Positions 1 through 11,647 of a stretch of DNA of 64,000 nucleotides are shown here, piece after piece. The stretch spans positions 18,064,221 through 18,128,220 of the forward strand of contig OZ038527.1 of assembly GCA_964036665.1 (NCBI GenBank), written 5' to 3'. Source of the DNA: Gordius sp. MW1 (lineage: Eukaryota > Nematomorpha > Gordioida > Gordea > Gordiidae). The stretch's first letter is position 1. Each line of letters starts with the position of its first letter. Under the pieces are notes generated by a model. The model saw only the letters and a program-made list of their open reading frames with translations, did no database searches and was not told the origin of the DNA. The translations under genes and the position numbers were made by a program.

Positions 1-40
1 GTTTTATCAATCTTAAATAAATCAATTAAATTAAAAAAAA

Positions 41-117
41 CTCGGGCCTTCGGCCCTCGTGGGAAGGGGGAGAAGGGAAGGGAAGAGGGGAAGGGAAGGG
101 GGGACGACTCATCTGTA
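41..117. repeat. GC hairpin followed by purine-rich G/A tract
   Basis: Positions 41-59 form a short inverted repeat (CTCGGGCC-TT-CGGCCCTCG) followed by almost pure G/A sequence to about 112. It lies just outside the TIR element that starts at 139. No function can be assigned. Confidence 0.5.
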
Positions 118-138
118 CTTCGTATAAATGTATCATAT

Positions 139-1813
139 TTGCTATGCAATTTATGGGCGAGAAAGGTGGGAAGGGGCGAGAATGCCTATAGGGGGGTATT
201 AAATGCCTAATGATTAATTAATTATTTATACAAATTTTCCATTATAGGCAAAATGATATAGGCAAAATGTAATATAGGCAAGGGTTAGGGTTAGATTTAG
301 TGTTTGCATCTAGTTGCGTATTACATTAGTTTTTATTGATTATGGGTCTAACAAACATTATATTATAAAACAACACAATGTTAAGAATTTGCAGAATTGT
401 TGGGAGAAATTTTTTGTTGAATTTGAACAATTTTTAATTAAAAAAATCAAAAATTTGGCCAATGGTCACTTTTTCTCTATTGGTCAGTACCAACAGATAC
501 TCTATAAGTCAATGATAGCCAAAAAAATGGAAAAAAAAATTTTGATGCTCACTTTGGCCAATGGTCATTTTTTTCCAATGGTCAGCAGCCAGGACACGGT
601 AAAAGTTGATATAAATTCATAAGAGTAAAAAAAACGAAAAAAAAATTTTCAAATCACATTTTGGCCAATGGTCATTTTTTTCCATTGGTCAGCAGCCAGG
701 ACACGGTAAAAGTGGATATAAATTCATAATAGTCAAAAAAAACGAAAAAAAAAGTTTTCGAATCACATTTTGGCCAATGGTCATTTTATTCCATTGGTCA
801 GCAGCCAGCGGACGGCCAAAAAGTGATAATAGCAATGGTAGGAACAGGAACAATCATAATAGTCAAAAAAAACGAAAAAAATATTTTCGATTCACATTTT
901 GGCCAATGGTCATTTTTTCCATCGGTCAGGAGCCAGCGGACGGCCAAAAAGTCATAATAGCAATGGTAGTAACAGGAACAATCATAATAGTCAAAAAAAA
1001 CGAAAAAATAAACTCGGATTCACATTTTGGCCAATGGTCATTTTTTTCAGTGGTCAGCAGCCAACGGACGGCCAAAAAGTCTTATTATCAATGATAGTAA
1101 CAAGAACAATCATAAGAGTCAAAAAAACCCGGGATTCTAACCCAAAAACTAGTTAAATTGCATAGCAATTAAAAGTAAACAACTTTTATTAATGTTTATT
1201 ATATAACATTGGTCAGCAGCCAGCGGACGGCCAAAAAGTCATAATAGCAATGGTAGAAACAGGAACAATCATAATAGTCAAAAAAAACGAAAAAAATAAT
1301 TTCGATTCACATTTTGGCCAATGGTCATTTTTTTCATTGGTCAGCAGCCAGCGGACGGCCAAAAATTCTTATTATCAATGATAATAACAAGAACAATCAT
1401 AAGAGTCAAAAAAACTCCGGGATTCTAGCCCAAAACTAGTTAAATAAATTGCATAGCAATTAAAAAGTAAACAACTTTTATTTATGTTTATTATATAACT
1501 AGTTAAATTGCATAGCATTAAAAGTAAACAACTTTTATCTATGTTTATTATATAATAGATAATTTAACAAATCTTATATATAACACACCGAGGGAGATAG
1601 AGATGAGGGGTGGGGCACCTCTTATGCATTAATTTAAAAAATAACACAGCGAGGGAGATAGAGATGAGGGGTGGGGCACCTCTTTCTCATGCATTAATTT
1701 AAAAAATCGATAACCTAATATACTTAATGCAAATAGATAGGGAGGGTAACGGACGGACGGACGGACAACGGACGGACGGACAACCAAAAACGAGCCCATA
1801 AATTGCATAGCAA
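139..1813. mobile_element. Non-autonomous TIR/hairpin-ended element with internal minisatellite
   Basis: The ends are perfect 20-bp inverted repeats: TTGCTATGCAATTTATGGGC at 139-158 and its reverse complement at 1794-1813. Each end can itself fold (AATTGC-TAT-GCAATT). The interior holds a tandem array, two copies of a unit with GAGGGAGATAGAGATGAGG (about 1592 and 1652) and a GGAC-rich tract near 1748-1783. There is no transposase. The same end motif recurs at about 10740, 44608, 61986 and, decayed, 35691, so this is a dispersed family. It lies in the intron after the last visible ABCB7 exon. No clear target duplication was found, so the superfamily is open (TIR transposon or a Helitron-like element with terminal hairpins). 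Confidence 0.75.
453..1400. repeat. Minisatellite, units of about 100-129 bp
   Basis: TTGGCCAATGGTCA recurs at 455, 554, 661, 770, 899, 1027 and 1314. It is followed each time by CATTGGTCAGCAGCCA, a GGACGGCC block, AATCATAA and an A-rich tract. Short open frames across the array are by-products of the repeat. A second copy of the array sits at 43490-44230. Confidence 0.9.
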
Positions 1814-1883
1814 TTAAAAAATTGTATAAACCTCTTTAACATTAATTTTTTCACATAGTTATAGGTTAACAAAGGTAGCTTAC

Positions 1884-3475
1884 TAACAATCCGGTAACAA
1901 TGGAAACTTCTAGAATAGTGGGAACGAGATTGAAAACCAAGGCGCTTAGCACGAAATTGATACCCCTTAGTTTCAAAAACAAAAACATCATGTACACTTA
2001 ATTGAATTTATTAACAAATATTGAGTAGTAATTTTGTCTAAAAGGGGAAAGTTAAATACACCTTTCAACATGTCTATAGTTTAAAATCATTATATAATAA
2101 ATACTTTTCAATGATTAAATTATAAATAGTAAGTAATTTTTTTATTCTTGTGTATAAGATTAAAAATGCTAAAAACTTCCAAATTATTGGGATAGACACA
2201 TGTACAAAAAGTTGTCTGCCTTCCTTACCTCGTACCCCTGTCTATGGTTTTTGCTAAAGCACCCGTTTGGCGTGACAAATGGAAACTCAAATCAAGTGAA
2301 TGTAAATGAAGGAATACCGATTTGGCAACCCTTCTGATAGAATTTTGAGCCACTTTGGCGAAAATAGCAGTTCGCATCTCGTTTAACAATGAACTACCTG
2401 ACCTTGCAAGACCATCTAGGGATAAATTTGTAGCAATATTGAATGTGACATATTACAACTCAAATTTTAATTTTTTCAGGTTTTTTAATAAACATCATTT
2501 TGCAATTCAGAAATATATAATAATATGGAGCAGCAGATGTTAACATCTGTTATATCTTTTATTCATAAAATAAAAAAATTATTTACATACATATCAATAA
2601 TAAATTGCCAAAGTTCCACCTTACATCCAATCAAAATGGCAATAACGAATTTAAAGGCAGTTTCATAGGGTTCTAACGTAAGAGGGAAGTCTAATTTTCC
2701 CCCAGTTAGCTCATTTAGATAATCAATTGTGTACTTGAAAATGAAAGGAACTTGAACATTCAAAATCTATGTAAAGTAATCAAAGTAATACAATTATCTT
2801 TCATTTTTAGTGTATTAAAATAATATATCATAAATACAATCATTTAATCATTGTTTCATCAGGTTTAGCACCAGGCAAACAGATCACCTCTAATTAACAT
2901 GATAAAATCAATTTTTTATCTAAGAGACATGTACTACTAATATATGGACCCAAAAAATATTCTATAAATCTATCTCTGTTTGTGTAATGATATTCCTATT
3001 TTAATAGCCTTTTTATCGTTAATGATTCAGGGAATTGCATTTTTCAGAAAAATTAAAGCAACATAGAGATAAGAATAATAATTTCCTTGTGCATACGTAA
3101 TCTTAATTAACTAAGTGATGGTCTTCCAATACAAATCATAAACCAACAAAATTTATCAACAGTTTTGTTTTATTCCAATTAAAAACTGACAGATTAAACA
3201 AATCCAAAATTAACTTTTTGTAACTTTGATTATAACAGAATTTAACTATTCATTAATTTGTAAATATAGTAAAAAAATATTACTTTTGAACCAATCAATA
3301 GACCCAAAGCTATGATAACCCTAAATTTTATAGAAGGTGCATCTTTAGGCCAAACATATTTTATCATCTTTTTAACTATTTCCCATCCTGAAATATTTGT
3401 CCCCGAGATTATACTGATAGCTTTATCCCTTTTAGGCGTTAATGGTTGCCCACTTAATGATCTTTTAACAATTGT
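1884..3475 (-). CDS. ABCB7: Mitochondrial ABC transporter, ABCB7/Atm1 type (partial, four internal exons)
   Basis: Four exons are read on the minus strand: 3475-3284, 2766-2625, 2415-2229 and 1965-1884. All have GT donors and AG acceptors and the phases fit exactly (0, 1, 0 of the split codons; 201 codons in all). The protein matches the start of the ABCB7/Atm1 membrane domain: [70 protein letters not shown] and [17 protein letters not shown]. Known role: an inner-mitochondrial-membrane half-transporter that exports a glutathione-linked sulfur compound needed for cytosolic Fe-S proteins. The mitochondrial targeting exon(s) upstream were not found. The remaining membrane segments and the ATPase domain must lie beyond position 1. 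No stop or frameshift interrupts the exons, so this looks like a living gene with a transposon (139-1813) in its next intron. Confidence 0.92.
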
Positions 3476-4530
3476 CTAAATAGTATTCATAATTAAAAAT
3501 GGTAACTTAATTCATGTACCAATTTAATTTTGTTTTCTTTATTGTGAAACTTATAAAATGCATGTTTATGGTACTCCCTAAATTGCACGTTTTTGTAACA
3601 CAAATTTAAAATTCGTAAGCGAATAATCATCATATGGACAAAAACATCGATGCATTCCAAAATGTAGCGTTCCCCATATTTCAAGGGAATAATAACTAAA
3701 AACCTAAAGTTCGCTGGAACCTTGTTAATCTACCTATATAATTTATTCTAGCGACCGTTTAAATTATATATCTATATACATGTTTTGATGATATATTATA
3801 CCACCTGTAATCCCCTTTCTTGCAAGTTTTTAACGCCGTATGTTTTTTAATCTTAATTTTTTAAACATTTAGAATTAAAATGTAAAAATATAAATTATTC
3901 ACCTGTTAAAAGATCTATATCATATATAACAACGTCGTGAGTTTTTTTTTACCGTAAATGTATTAGAAGAGTATTTAAAAGTGTTAAACTTGATGGAAAT
4001 GTCATCCTTTTTTCTAGGTATTTGTGAATACTGACACATTCCATTATTATGCTAACGTTGTCTTATTTTCTAATTGTCCTGCATTTGTTCTAGGAGGCAT
4101 CAAAACCAACATGAATTTCTTTTATAAACTTACATAGTTCTAAAAAAACGTCCCCCAATCTAGAGACTTTACCTTGAACGATAGTATGTTTTTATTTTAT
4201 CTCCTAGTCGTCCAGATTTCATACGGTTAAACTTGCAAAAAATGTCCTTCATAACGTTTTTCAATCTATATTTCCGCGCCATTATTGGTGAGGATGGAAA
4301 GATTGTGAGATTAAGTTTGTGTTATATTTCGATTAATATATATTTTATACTTCGATATTCCTCGTGGACTGATATTAATTTTGTGTTCCATTGTTCTATT
4401 TTTCACTGTTTTATCTACATTGTTCGAATTATTATATCGCGATTAATCTATCCTGCGTAATAAAGTGTTGTTGGTGATGTTATTCCTAGGTTCGTGAATA
4501 TATTCCTTTTTATCCTATTCCTTCCAACAT
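3476..4530. other. Presumed upstream intron of ABCB7 and likely 5' LTR of decayed gypsy element 1
   Basis: I could not identify an ABCB7 first exon here. The part from about 4240 to 4529 ends in CCAACA directly before a primer-binding site, so it is probably the remnant 5' LTR of the gypsy element. The LTR start is not resolved because no second LTR is present. Confidence 0.4.
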
Positions 4531-4532
4531 TT

Positions 4533-4560
4533 TGGCGTCGTGAGTAGGATTTGAACCTAC
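4533..4560 (+). other. Primer-binding site of gypsy element 1
   Basis: TGGCGTCGTGAGTAGGATTT follows the LTR end by three bases. It is complementary to a tRNA 3' end (CCA plus acceptor and T-arm; the T-loop complement TTGAACC is visible). Complementarity seems to extend over the whole T arm, which can mimic a tRNA gene fragment. Confidence 0.7.
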
Positions 4561-4749
4561 ATGAAAAATTATAAATAGGAAGATTCGATTGATTTTTTCT
4601 TCTGCAATTTGAAGCGCATGTCCTAAGCCAAGCCATTCCAGCCACTGGGGCCCAAAAGACGTGCAAACTGCTGAGTTGTCTGTCAACTGAAGTCTTTCGG
4701 ATAGTGGCAGAGAAGGCCATTCCGGTTAACTCTTCAGAATGGGCATTCG

Positions 4750-7329
4750 GTAGTGATGCGGAAAACCGAGAAAAATCTCGGTCTCGTCTCGTCATTTGAA
4801 AAATGGAGCCGAGATCGAGACGAGAATTTTAATGGCGAGACGACAAGAGACGAGATTTTTCGGCGAGATCTCGACTTTTTGTTATTGTTAAATTTTAGTA
4901 AATTATTGTGTATTTTAATTTGCATGATCTACATTTAAGGTATTAAGTGTAAGTCAATATGTAAGGAATATATTTAATAAAAAATTTGTAAGAGTAGTAA
5001 ATTATATATCTTTGCAAAAAATTTAAAATTTGGCAATTATTTACCTAAGTATGGTTGCCTTTTAGGTATGTGAATAATTTTAATATTTATTTATCACATA
5101 TTAGTATCCATAGCATTAATGAATATTAAAACATTTATGGAATAGTAAATATTACTAAAGCATATTTGGATTTCGCAGTTACTCATCCTGCATGATGCGG
5201 TAATTGTTAATTGGTGGTCAATCAGTTTGAATAATTATACAAGTAAGGCAAAGGTGGCTGGAGATTTTTGAGCACCCGCTTAGCGATTTCAAAAGTACAA
5301 TAATTTAATGACACCGTAATAGATTAAATCTTAAATTATGAGTCTTTTATAAGTTTTTATGCTTCAACTGATAGTATACCTCCCAAATTTTTAAACCTTA
5401 ATAAGACATTATGTGAACACATAGTTTTGTCATACGCATCACTTTTCACATTAAAGCTGGGTTGGCAGTGCATTCAAATTTACTTGTTATAATTGTGCAA
5501 TATAAAATAAATACACGAACTTATACTGTTTTCGATAAATAACTATCTAATGGCAAAGTTAGTTAAAATTGGGAGGTAATCATTTGAAATTTAGATTTGA
5601 TTATAATGATTGTCTTAAATACGTGCACTTTAATTCAAAGTTTAAAACTTTATGTTCTTAATGCTATAATAATGCTGCTTTTATTTATGTTTTTACAACG
5701 TTTTAATATGTGCCACTAGTTATCAATTCTGTAAATAATAATATTATTATTTAGAGTCACTCACACCTTGTAATTAATAACACTATAGTAAACATGCAAT
5801 AAACACTATGGGCTATAATTGATGGTAATATCAATGGACTTAAACGTTTGCCATAAATATGTTAAGGTCTACTGAAGCTTTAGCCAGGGTTAATTCAGGG
5901 TTTTAATTTGCTCAATTATGTAACTAAGTTAACTATAAGCGAACTTATAATTTTCTAAAACTAATTATAATTGACAGACACAGTGAATTTAATACACATA
6001 TTATAATTTGCTTGTTACATTTTGAAAAGATCAAAGTATGAAGAAGTTGTTGGCCAACTGTTATGTCCGGTATCGAAGGAGAAAGAAGGGTCGTGTTGCG
6101 CTGATGGTTAGGCTCAGGGGCTTTTGTAACGTCGGGGTTTGGGGCGTTAGTGTCATATTTGCCACACCTCAGTTATATTCGGGGGAAAGCTTAGACAAGG
6201 AGTAAATTCATGAATTTTATTCCGTCTATTTCCAAATCGATGACAATAATTTATTCGATCTTTTCATTCGGTACAAGTCACGTCAAATTATAATTATCGT
6301 AGGGATTTTAGCAGGGAAGGGAATTTCGCGGGGAATTCCCCCCAACGGGGAAAATAACTAGCGAGAAAAACTAATTAGTTTATCAATTTATTAATGAATT
6401 TTCAGTGTATTCATGGGCTTTTATAAGGTTTCTCAACCTCCGGGGTTCGTTGTGCCATTTGTTTATTTTCTATCTTACAAAAAGGGAATAACATTAAATC
6501 AACCCCGACCTATTTTAAACTCATATCAACTTATTTCCTAACCCATTAATCTTAATGTTAATACCTGTACGCATTCCCATCTTCCATACTCCTATACTAA
6601 ACTATCCATCCAACTCATTTCCCAGTATGTTGATCTTAATGTTCAACCTAAATGAAACATTCCCAACCTTAACTATGCCCATTAATCTTAACATTTACCC
6701 CTACTAAAACATTCCCTTCTTTTAATTTTGACAGCTACCCCACCTAGAGCATTCCTCTCTTTAAATATATTGGTAGTCCTTATTCAATTCTAGGTATTCC
6801 CCAACTTTAAATACCGACATTAATCAATAATTAACTTTTCCAGCACAACATTCCCAACTCACATTAAGAGACTAGTAAACTTAGGAGTTATGGGAAGAAT
6901 TTAGGGTACGTCGTTACGGATACGACATTGCTAAGATAATAAAATTTAATTTCCTATTCATTTTTATAGTTTTTTTCTGCACTTTCCATATAAAATGTTA
7001 TCTTTCTGAATTAATTCATATCTTTATATTGTCAATGAAATGTTGTGCCCCTCTAAATCTTAAAAAGTTTGTCTATTAAAGTTTTTAAAAAAATATAAAG
7101 GTTTGCTATTTGGATTTTTTAACACTTATTTAATATTTGTAATAAAACAGGATAGATTTTTATTCCGTAAATATTTTTTTTTAAAGTCGAGACGAGACAA
7201 GAATTCTCGTCGAGACGAAACGAGATCGAGATTTTTCTAGACCGAGACGAGACGAGATTTTCATAATCGCTCCCGAGACGAGACTAGATTTTGTTTTCGA
7301 GACCGAGACGAGACGAGATCGAAACACTA
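4750..7329. mobile_element. Non-autonomous hAT transposon inside gag of gypsy element 1
   Basis: The insertion is flanked by an 8-bp direct repeat GGCATTCG (4742-4749 and 7330-7337). Its ends are GTAGTGATGCGG and, read inward from the right, TAGTGTTTCGATCTCG. Both ends carry dense subterminal repeats of the type GAGACGAGA/TCTCGTCTCG (4775-4880 and 7187-7325), a known habit of hAT transposons. No transposase is visible in the 2.58 kb. A related end fragment occurs at 59786-59930. Confidence 0.85.
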
Positions 7330-7337
7330 GGCATTCG

Positions 7338-7660
7338 AAGAATTAGCAAGCAGGTTGAAGACAATATTCAAAGGTAAAAATTGACCTCTGGCTCAACGAT
7401 TCTGACTGGGAAACATCAGACAGATGGAAGGGGAGCCGATAACGCAATTTGTACGTAGACTGAAATCCGCATCAACGGATTGCAATTACACGAGCGGAGA
7501 GTTACCCAATAAGCTGTTGGACCAGTTCATTCTATGATTACAGAATCCGACGGTTCAAATTAGATTAATGGCTGAGGGTGAACTAAAATGGGACAGGGCC
7601 ATCGAGTTAGCGCTGGGGATGGAAGCGATCGAAAAAGGGATAGAACGGTGCACGTGCCAG
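7338..7660 (+). pseudogene. gag fragment of gypsy element 1
   Basis: Translation after the hAT insertion gives a Gag-like stretch (RRLKSASTDCNYTSGELPNK ending in LLDQFI) that resembles the corresponding part of element 3 (RLKAGANSCNFGNEELQN). It is broken by at least one stop. The N-terminal part of the same gag lies before 4750. Confidence 0.7.
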
Positions 7661-7947
7661 TAGGAGAAGCATTCGCGGTGGATACGTCAAGGGCGGGCTA
7701 TAACTTGACCAGGTTCACCCATGCTTTAGATATTTTAACTATCGATTTATATGTTATTAATAATTTGGTGCAATTTTTATTGGACACCGGGTTTTCGGTT
7801 ACGATCGTGCCCGGCAAGCTTTTTAGGGAGTCCCTACTAACCGTAGCAGAACCCACGCCCACCGCGGATATGAAAAAAGGAAATAAGGATATTCACAGAC
7901 CTAAAGGTCGAGGCCCGACTAGACCGCCGTTGCTGGGTACTAGTTAA
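7588..7947 (+). pseudogene. Retropepsin (protease) region of gypsy element 1
   Basis: A 119-codon frame contains ILTIDLYVINNLVQFLLDTGFS, in parts typical of a Ty3/gypsy aspartic protease: hydrophobic strand, active-site D-T-G, then VTIVP. The residue after DTG is F rather than the usual A or S. The frame runs into unrelated reading before the second half of the fold, so it is probably non-functional. Confidence 0.75.
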
Positions 7948-8152
7948 ATAAATGAATTGGGGAAAGACGTATAGGAACAGGTGCGGTGGAATGAGAGTAG
8001 CGATGGAGCGCTGTTGCGTGAACTTCATCGACGATCAAAGCCCGAGGGAGCCAGCGATAACTAGGAGCGACATTGATAATACGATTAGACAGATGGCAAT
8101 ATAGAAGAATGCGACTCCACAGGCGGTAAGGGGCATAGAAGTCGAGGTATCT

Positions 8153-8901
8153 ATGGAAAACGGGGTCAAGCCGGTATTCATTCCCGCGCGTCGAGCTCCC
8201 TTAGCGTGGAGGAGGGAGGTAGAGAAACAGTTGGACAAGTGGGTGAAGGACGACGTGATCGCACCAGTCGAGTATTCCCGTTGGGCAAGCCCGTTGGTGC
8301 CAGTTCGAAAGAATGACGGAAGACTTAGGTTTTGAATCGACTATCGCTTCACGGCAACAGATATGCGCAAGGATTACTGTACCCTCTTCCCAAGATTGAC
8401 GATTTGCTCACTACGCTGGAAAACGCATTCTACTTCTCGAAAATGGATCTTACCAAGGCGTACCACCAATTACGTGTCCGGGAAACAAGCCTCTACCTAA
8501 CAATTTCAACTCAACAGGGACTTTTTAGAGACAAGCCTTTTAGACTTAATTGTGGGGCGGCCATTTTCCAGAAAACGATGGATCAAATATTTGGGGACAT
8601 GGAAGGTGTAGTGGTATGCAACGATTTATTGATAGTGGGGGATTCAGAGGAGGTCCACAACAGCCGATTGCATAAAGTGCTCACCACGTTGCACAAATGG
8701 GTTCCCAAACCTTTCATTACGGTAATTGGTGCAACACAAATGACGTTCTTGGGGTACATCATCAGCAACAAAGGAATAAAGGTGAATGACGAGAAGGTTC
8801 AGGTGGTCGTCGAATGGGGACAGCTTACTAACAAGACCGAAGTTAAATCCTTTTTGGGGCTGACATCGTACTTCGCAAAGTTTATCAAAAATTACGCCTA
8901 G
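8153..8901 (+). pseudogene. Reverse transcriptase of gypsy element 1 (inactivated)
   Basis: Two adjacent in-frame segments (8153-8335 and 8332-8901) show the RT start (PLVPVRKNDGRLRF), the GLLYPLPKIDDLL block, SKMDLTKAYHQLRV and the C-terminal SFLGLTSYFAKFIKNY. A stop (TGA) separates them. The catalytic YxDD box reads VCNDLL, so one of the two metal-binding aspartates is replaced by asparagine. Confidence 0.85.
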
Positions 8902-9360
8902 TTAATACAACCCATCCAAAGGTTAACAAAGGCGAACGTGAAGAGCAACAGTTAGCCTTCGGGAACATCAAAAGTGCGCTCGTTGCCGCACCAGTTTTAG
9001 CCTATTTCAACCGAGATTGGGAAACGGGGTTAGTAATTGATGCGTCGGGAAAAGGTCTAGGAGCGATTTTGCAACAGCGACCGCCAGATGGAGAGTGATG
9101 CATCAAGAGGCCTAAGCAAGGTGGAGGGGCGATACTTTACGAAACGCGAGGCATTGGCCCGTCTACGGACTAAAGAAATTTAATAATTTTGTTCAGTGAA
9201 GAGAGACCATTATAATAACGGACCACAAGCCGTTGATTTACATATTTGATCAAAGCAAGAGAGGGAAATAACAATGGTCCCCTTGCCTTACACGGTGGGC
9301 GTTATTCGTATCGGGTTACGCGGCCAAATTCTCCCGACTTTTTGTCCAGACGACTAAGTG
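8902..9360 (+). pseudogene. RNase H region of gypsy element 1
   Basis: Fragments in shifting frames match Ty3/gypsy RNase H: a VIDASGKGLGAILQQR-like start near 9030, TDHKPL-like sequence near 9220, and FDQSKRGN near 9250. Several frameshifts are needed to follow the domain. Confidence 0.65.
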
Positions 9361-9479
9361 AACATGCCTATCAAGTTACCGAGGAGGTGTTGGAGGATGC
9401 CCCGGACTCATTCATTTCACTCCAAGTGGTCCGTGAATATACTCGTGGTGACACCAACTTACAACAACTCAAAGAATGA

Positions 9480-9993
9480 AAAGGGGACGCAAAATGCCGC
9501 AGTAGTCGCAGATACTATGCACCTCTACGAATGGTACCTGTTGAAGTTACACGAGTCCAATGATGTTATATTCTGCAAGGGACGACGGGTCCTCATTCCA
9601 GTTAGATTAAGATACACGGTACTACAACGATTACACAAGGGCCACGTGGGCGTAAAGCAAATGCAACAGGTGGTGGCCAACACTGATTCAGGATATTGCA
9701 AACCTAGCGAAAAGTTGCAGGGCATGCAACTACACGGCCGCAGCACCAAAAAGGGCGCCGTTGATCAAGGGTGAACAGAACTTTAGGCTTTGGAACCAGG
9801 TACACGTAGATTTGTTTGGGCCGGCGCGCGGCAAATATTTAATAATGGTGGACAATGGAACAAAATGGTTGGAGGTTTTTAAGAAGACACGTCAACCGCA
9901 ACCATAATCACAAGGTTGGCTAAAGTGTTTGCCAGGTTCTGTAACCCACCATATATCGGATAACGGTCCGCAGTTTAGAAGTCAGGCATTTAC
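9480..9993 (+). pseudogene. Integrase region of gypsy element 1, truncated
   Basis: The zinc-binding part shows LHKGHVGVKQMQQ with the cysteines shifted out of frame. The core begins VHVDLFGPARGKYLIMVDN with the first catalytic aspartate and continues to ISDNGPQFRSQAF with the second. Sequence similarity ends at about 9993, before the catalytic glutamate. Confidence 0.75.
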
Positions 9994-11066
9994 TTGACTT
10001 TTCTAATTTTTTCTTTTTATCCCTAACTCTTATCGAAGTTAAACCATACCGATTTTAAGTTTAAAATCGGGAAGGGAATCTTGTCATTTTCAATTATTTT
10101 CACCTTTCCATCACCTCATTCAGCTTTAATAAAGTCTGACCCTCCTAATTTAAGGACCCTGACATCACAAATTATCGTCTCCCTTAACTTCGCCAATTAC
10201 AATTTGTCAATCGCCCCCATTTTCTAGCCATCTCAAAGTAAACAACGTACTTCGTTATTGCAACGACTTTTTATGCTGCTAACTCCACCTCATGATACAC
10301 TTGTCTTGTACTTTAGATTCATACCACCGTCTATATAAAGTTTTCCTTCTCTCAATCACCGTCTATATAAAGTTTTCCTTCTCTCAATAAAATCCCCGTT
10401 CGATTCATCCCACCACAATACCCCTAGTTTTTCCTCCTTTGTGTCCTCAAAGTGCTAATTCCGTTGTTCGCAGTCAGCGTCTCCCATTCCTCGAGTTTAT
10501 TAGATGGCAAACCGTATAATGTTTTGTGTTCCTATTAAATAATTTGAATTAATTCTTTTGATAAACATTGTTTTTTTAATTGCTAAAAAATTATTTGAGA
10601 AACCTTAAGTGTAAAAAGTTCCTTGAGGTAAGGAGCTGAGACTGTTAATAACTTATTTTAGTTTAAAAGTTTTAATTTTATAGCTGTGTAACTGACTCAA
10701 AATGACACTTATAATTAAATACCGATATATACTTTTTTTTAATTGCTATGCAATTTATGGGCACGCTTTTGGTTGTCCTGTCCTGTCGTGTCCAACTTTT
10801 AATTTTTGCATAATTGCCGCGGAAACTATTAAGGGTTTTAAATGGCTGTGGCCAAAAAATATTTGTAACATTATTATTTCAACATCAAAAAAAAACATTA
10901 AATATTTTTTTTCGGGGGGGGGGGGGATTTACCGTTCCCCCCCCCGCTGGCTACGTCATGGACTTATGCATTTTGCTTTCGCAAATAGACTAGATGACCG
11001 CTGGTTGGCTTTAATATTTTGACCTCGCTTGAGGCCATATTCCATTATTGTTTTTGTTCCCGACTG
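9994..11066. other. Intergenic region with transposon debris
   Basis: CT-rich sequence with no convincing coding exon. It includes a 32-bp tandem duplication (10325-10388, see separate entry), the TTGCTATGCAATTTATGGGC end motif near 10740 and poly-G/poly-C runs at 10914-10945. The block around 10675-10760 resembles 35640-35705, suggesting two copies of one old transposon end. Confidence 0.5.
10325..10388 (+). repeat. 32-bp tandem duplication containing TATATAAAG
   Basis: Two identical 32-bp copies (10325-10356, 10357-10388) each carry CTATATAAAG, a good TATA-box shape. It could be a promoter remnant of an LTR. No transcript start or gene downstream is evident. Confidence 0.6.
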
Positions 11067-11071
11067 ATTAC

Positions 11072-11647
11072 TTTTCCGTTCTGCCGCTTGGGGTTGAATG
11101 ATTAATTTAGACTTTTAATCGAATTTATGTATTCCTTTATTAATTCAAACACCACTGGTATAAATATGAACTATGGCGATATGTAGGAAACAGGGACAAC
11201 AGGGGGTCTGGGGATTTTATAATGTCTTTATTACATAACCGTTCTTTGGGGAAGAGTGAGTAAAAATAAGTGTGCGAGAGCGAAAGTGAAAGTGAAAAGT
11301 ATTTTTACATTCTCCCCCTTGGCCTTTTATATCTTTCATTTCTTGGCCCCGTTAACCTGGCTTGGCCTCCCTTATCGTTCTAGATCTGTCATCTTCAAGG
11401 TTTTCTGGCTTCTATGACCCCTTTTCGTTCCAAACCTTCTGGAATTCTAATTTATGGCCCCAAGTTTCTTCGATATTCCCAGGGACTAATTCCTTATAAG
11501 AAGAGCCTCTCTCTGTTCCAACAAATACTTCCAAGGCCCAATTCCCTATACGTACCATGCCCTCATACTTGTAGCGTTTCTTCTAATAGTTCTGGGAGGT
11601 TTAGGAGGTAATAAAATTCCAGTCTTTGGATTGTATCCAATACGACA
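11072..11647 (-). repeat. 3' LTR of gypsy element 2
   Basis: 576 bp, nearly identical to the LTR at 17359-17940. TATAAAAG complement at 11324-11331, AATAAA complement at 11227-11232. The differences are about four single bases and the missing hexamer near 11290. Confidence 0.95.

Larger units (their letters stand above)
4240..9993 (+). mobile_element. Decayed Ty3/gypsy LTR retrotransposon (element 1), 3' truncated
   Basis: Order on the plus strand: LTR remnant, PBS (4533), gag (about 4600-4749, resuming at 7338), protease, RT, RNase H and integrase, stopping in the middle of the integrase core near 9993. No 3' LTR follows. The coding region carries many stops and frameshifts. It is related to element 3 (55361-59397): both share GLLYPLPKIDDLL in RT and a similar gag. 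A hAT insertion separates gag into two parts. The element appears inactive. Confidence 0.85.

Noticed and set aside
314..1156. Several small frames with repeated NGRNRNNHNSQKKRK-type peptides
   Set aside because: They are translations of the minisatellite and recur in the second copy at 43599-43964.
453..1400. Regularly spaced repeats that might suggest a CRISPR array
   Set aside because: Units are 100-129 bp with conserved, not unique, spacers, in a eukaryotic genome with introns and retrotransposons; it is a minisatellite inside a transposon.
4533..4560. tRNA-like T-arm and acceptor sequence
   Set aside because: No D or anticodon arm in place; it starts with TGG right after an LTR and lies before gag, so it is a primer-binding site.
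6053..6927. Possible solo LTR (TGTTATGTCC ... GATACGACA) inside the hAT insertion
   Set aside because: No matching target duplication (flanks differ) and no second copy in the window; boundaries are a guess.
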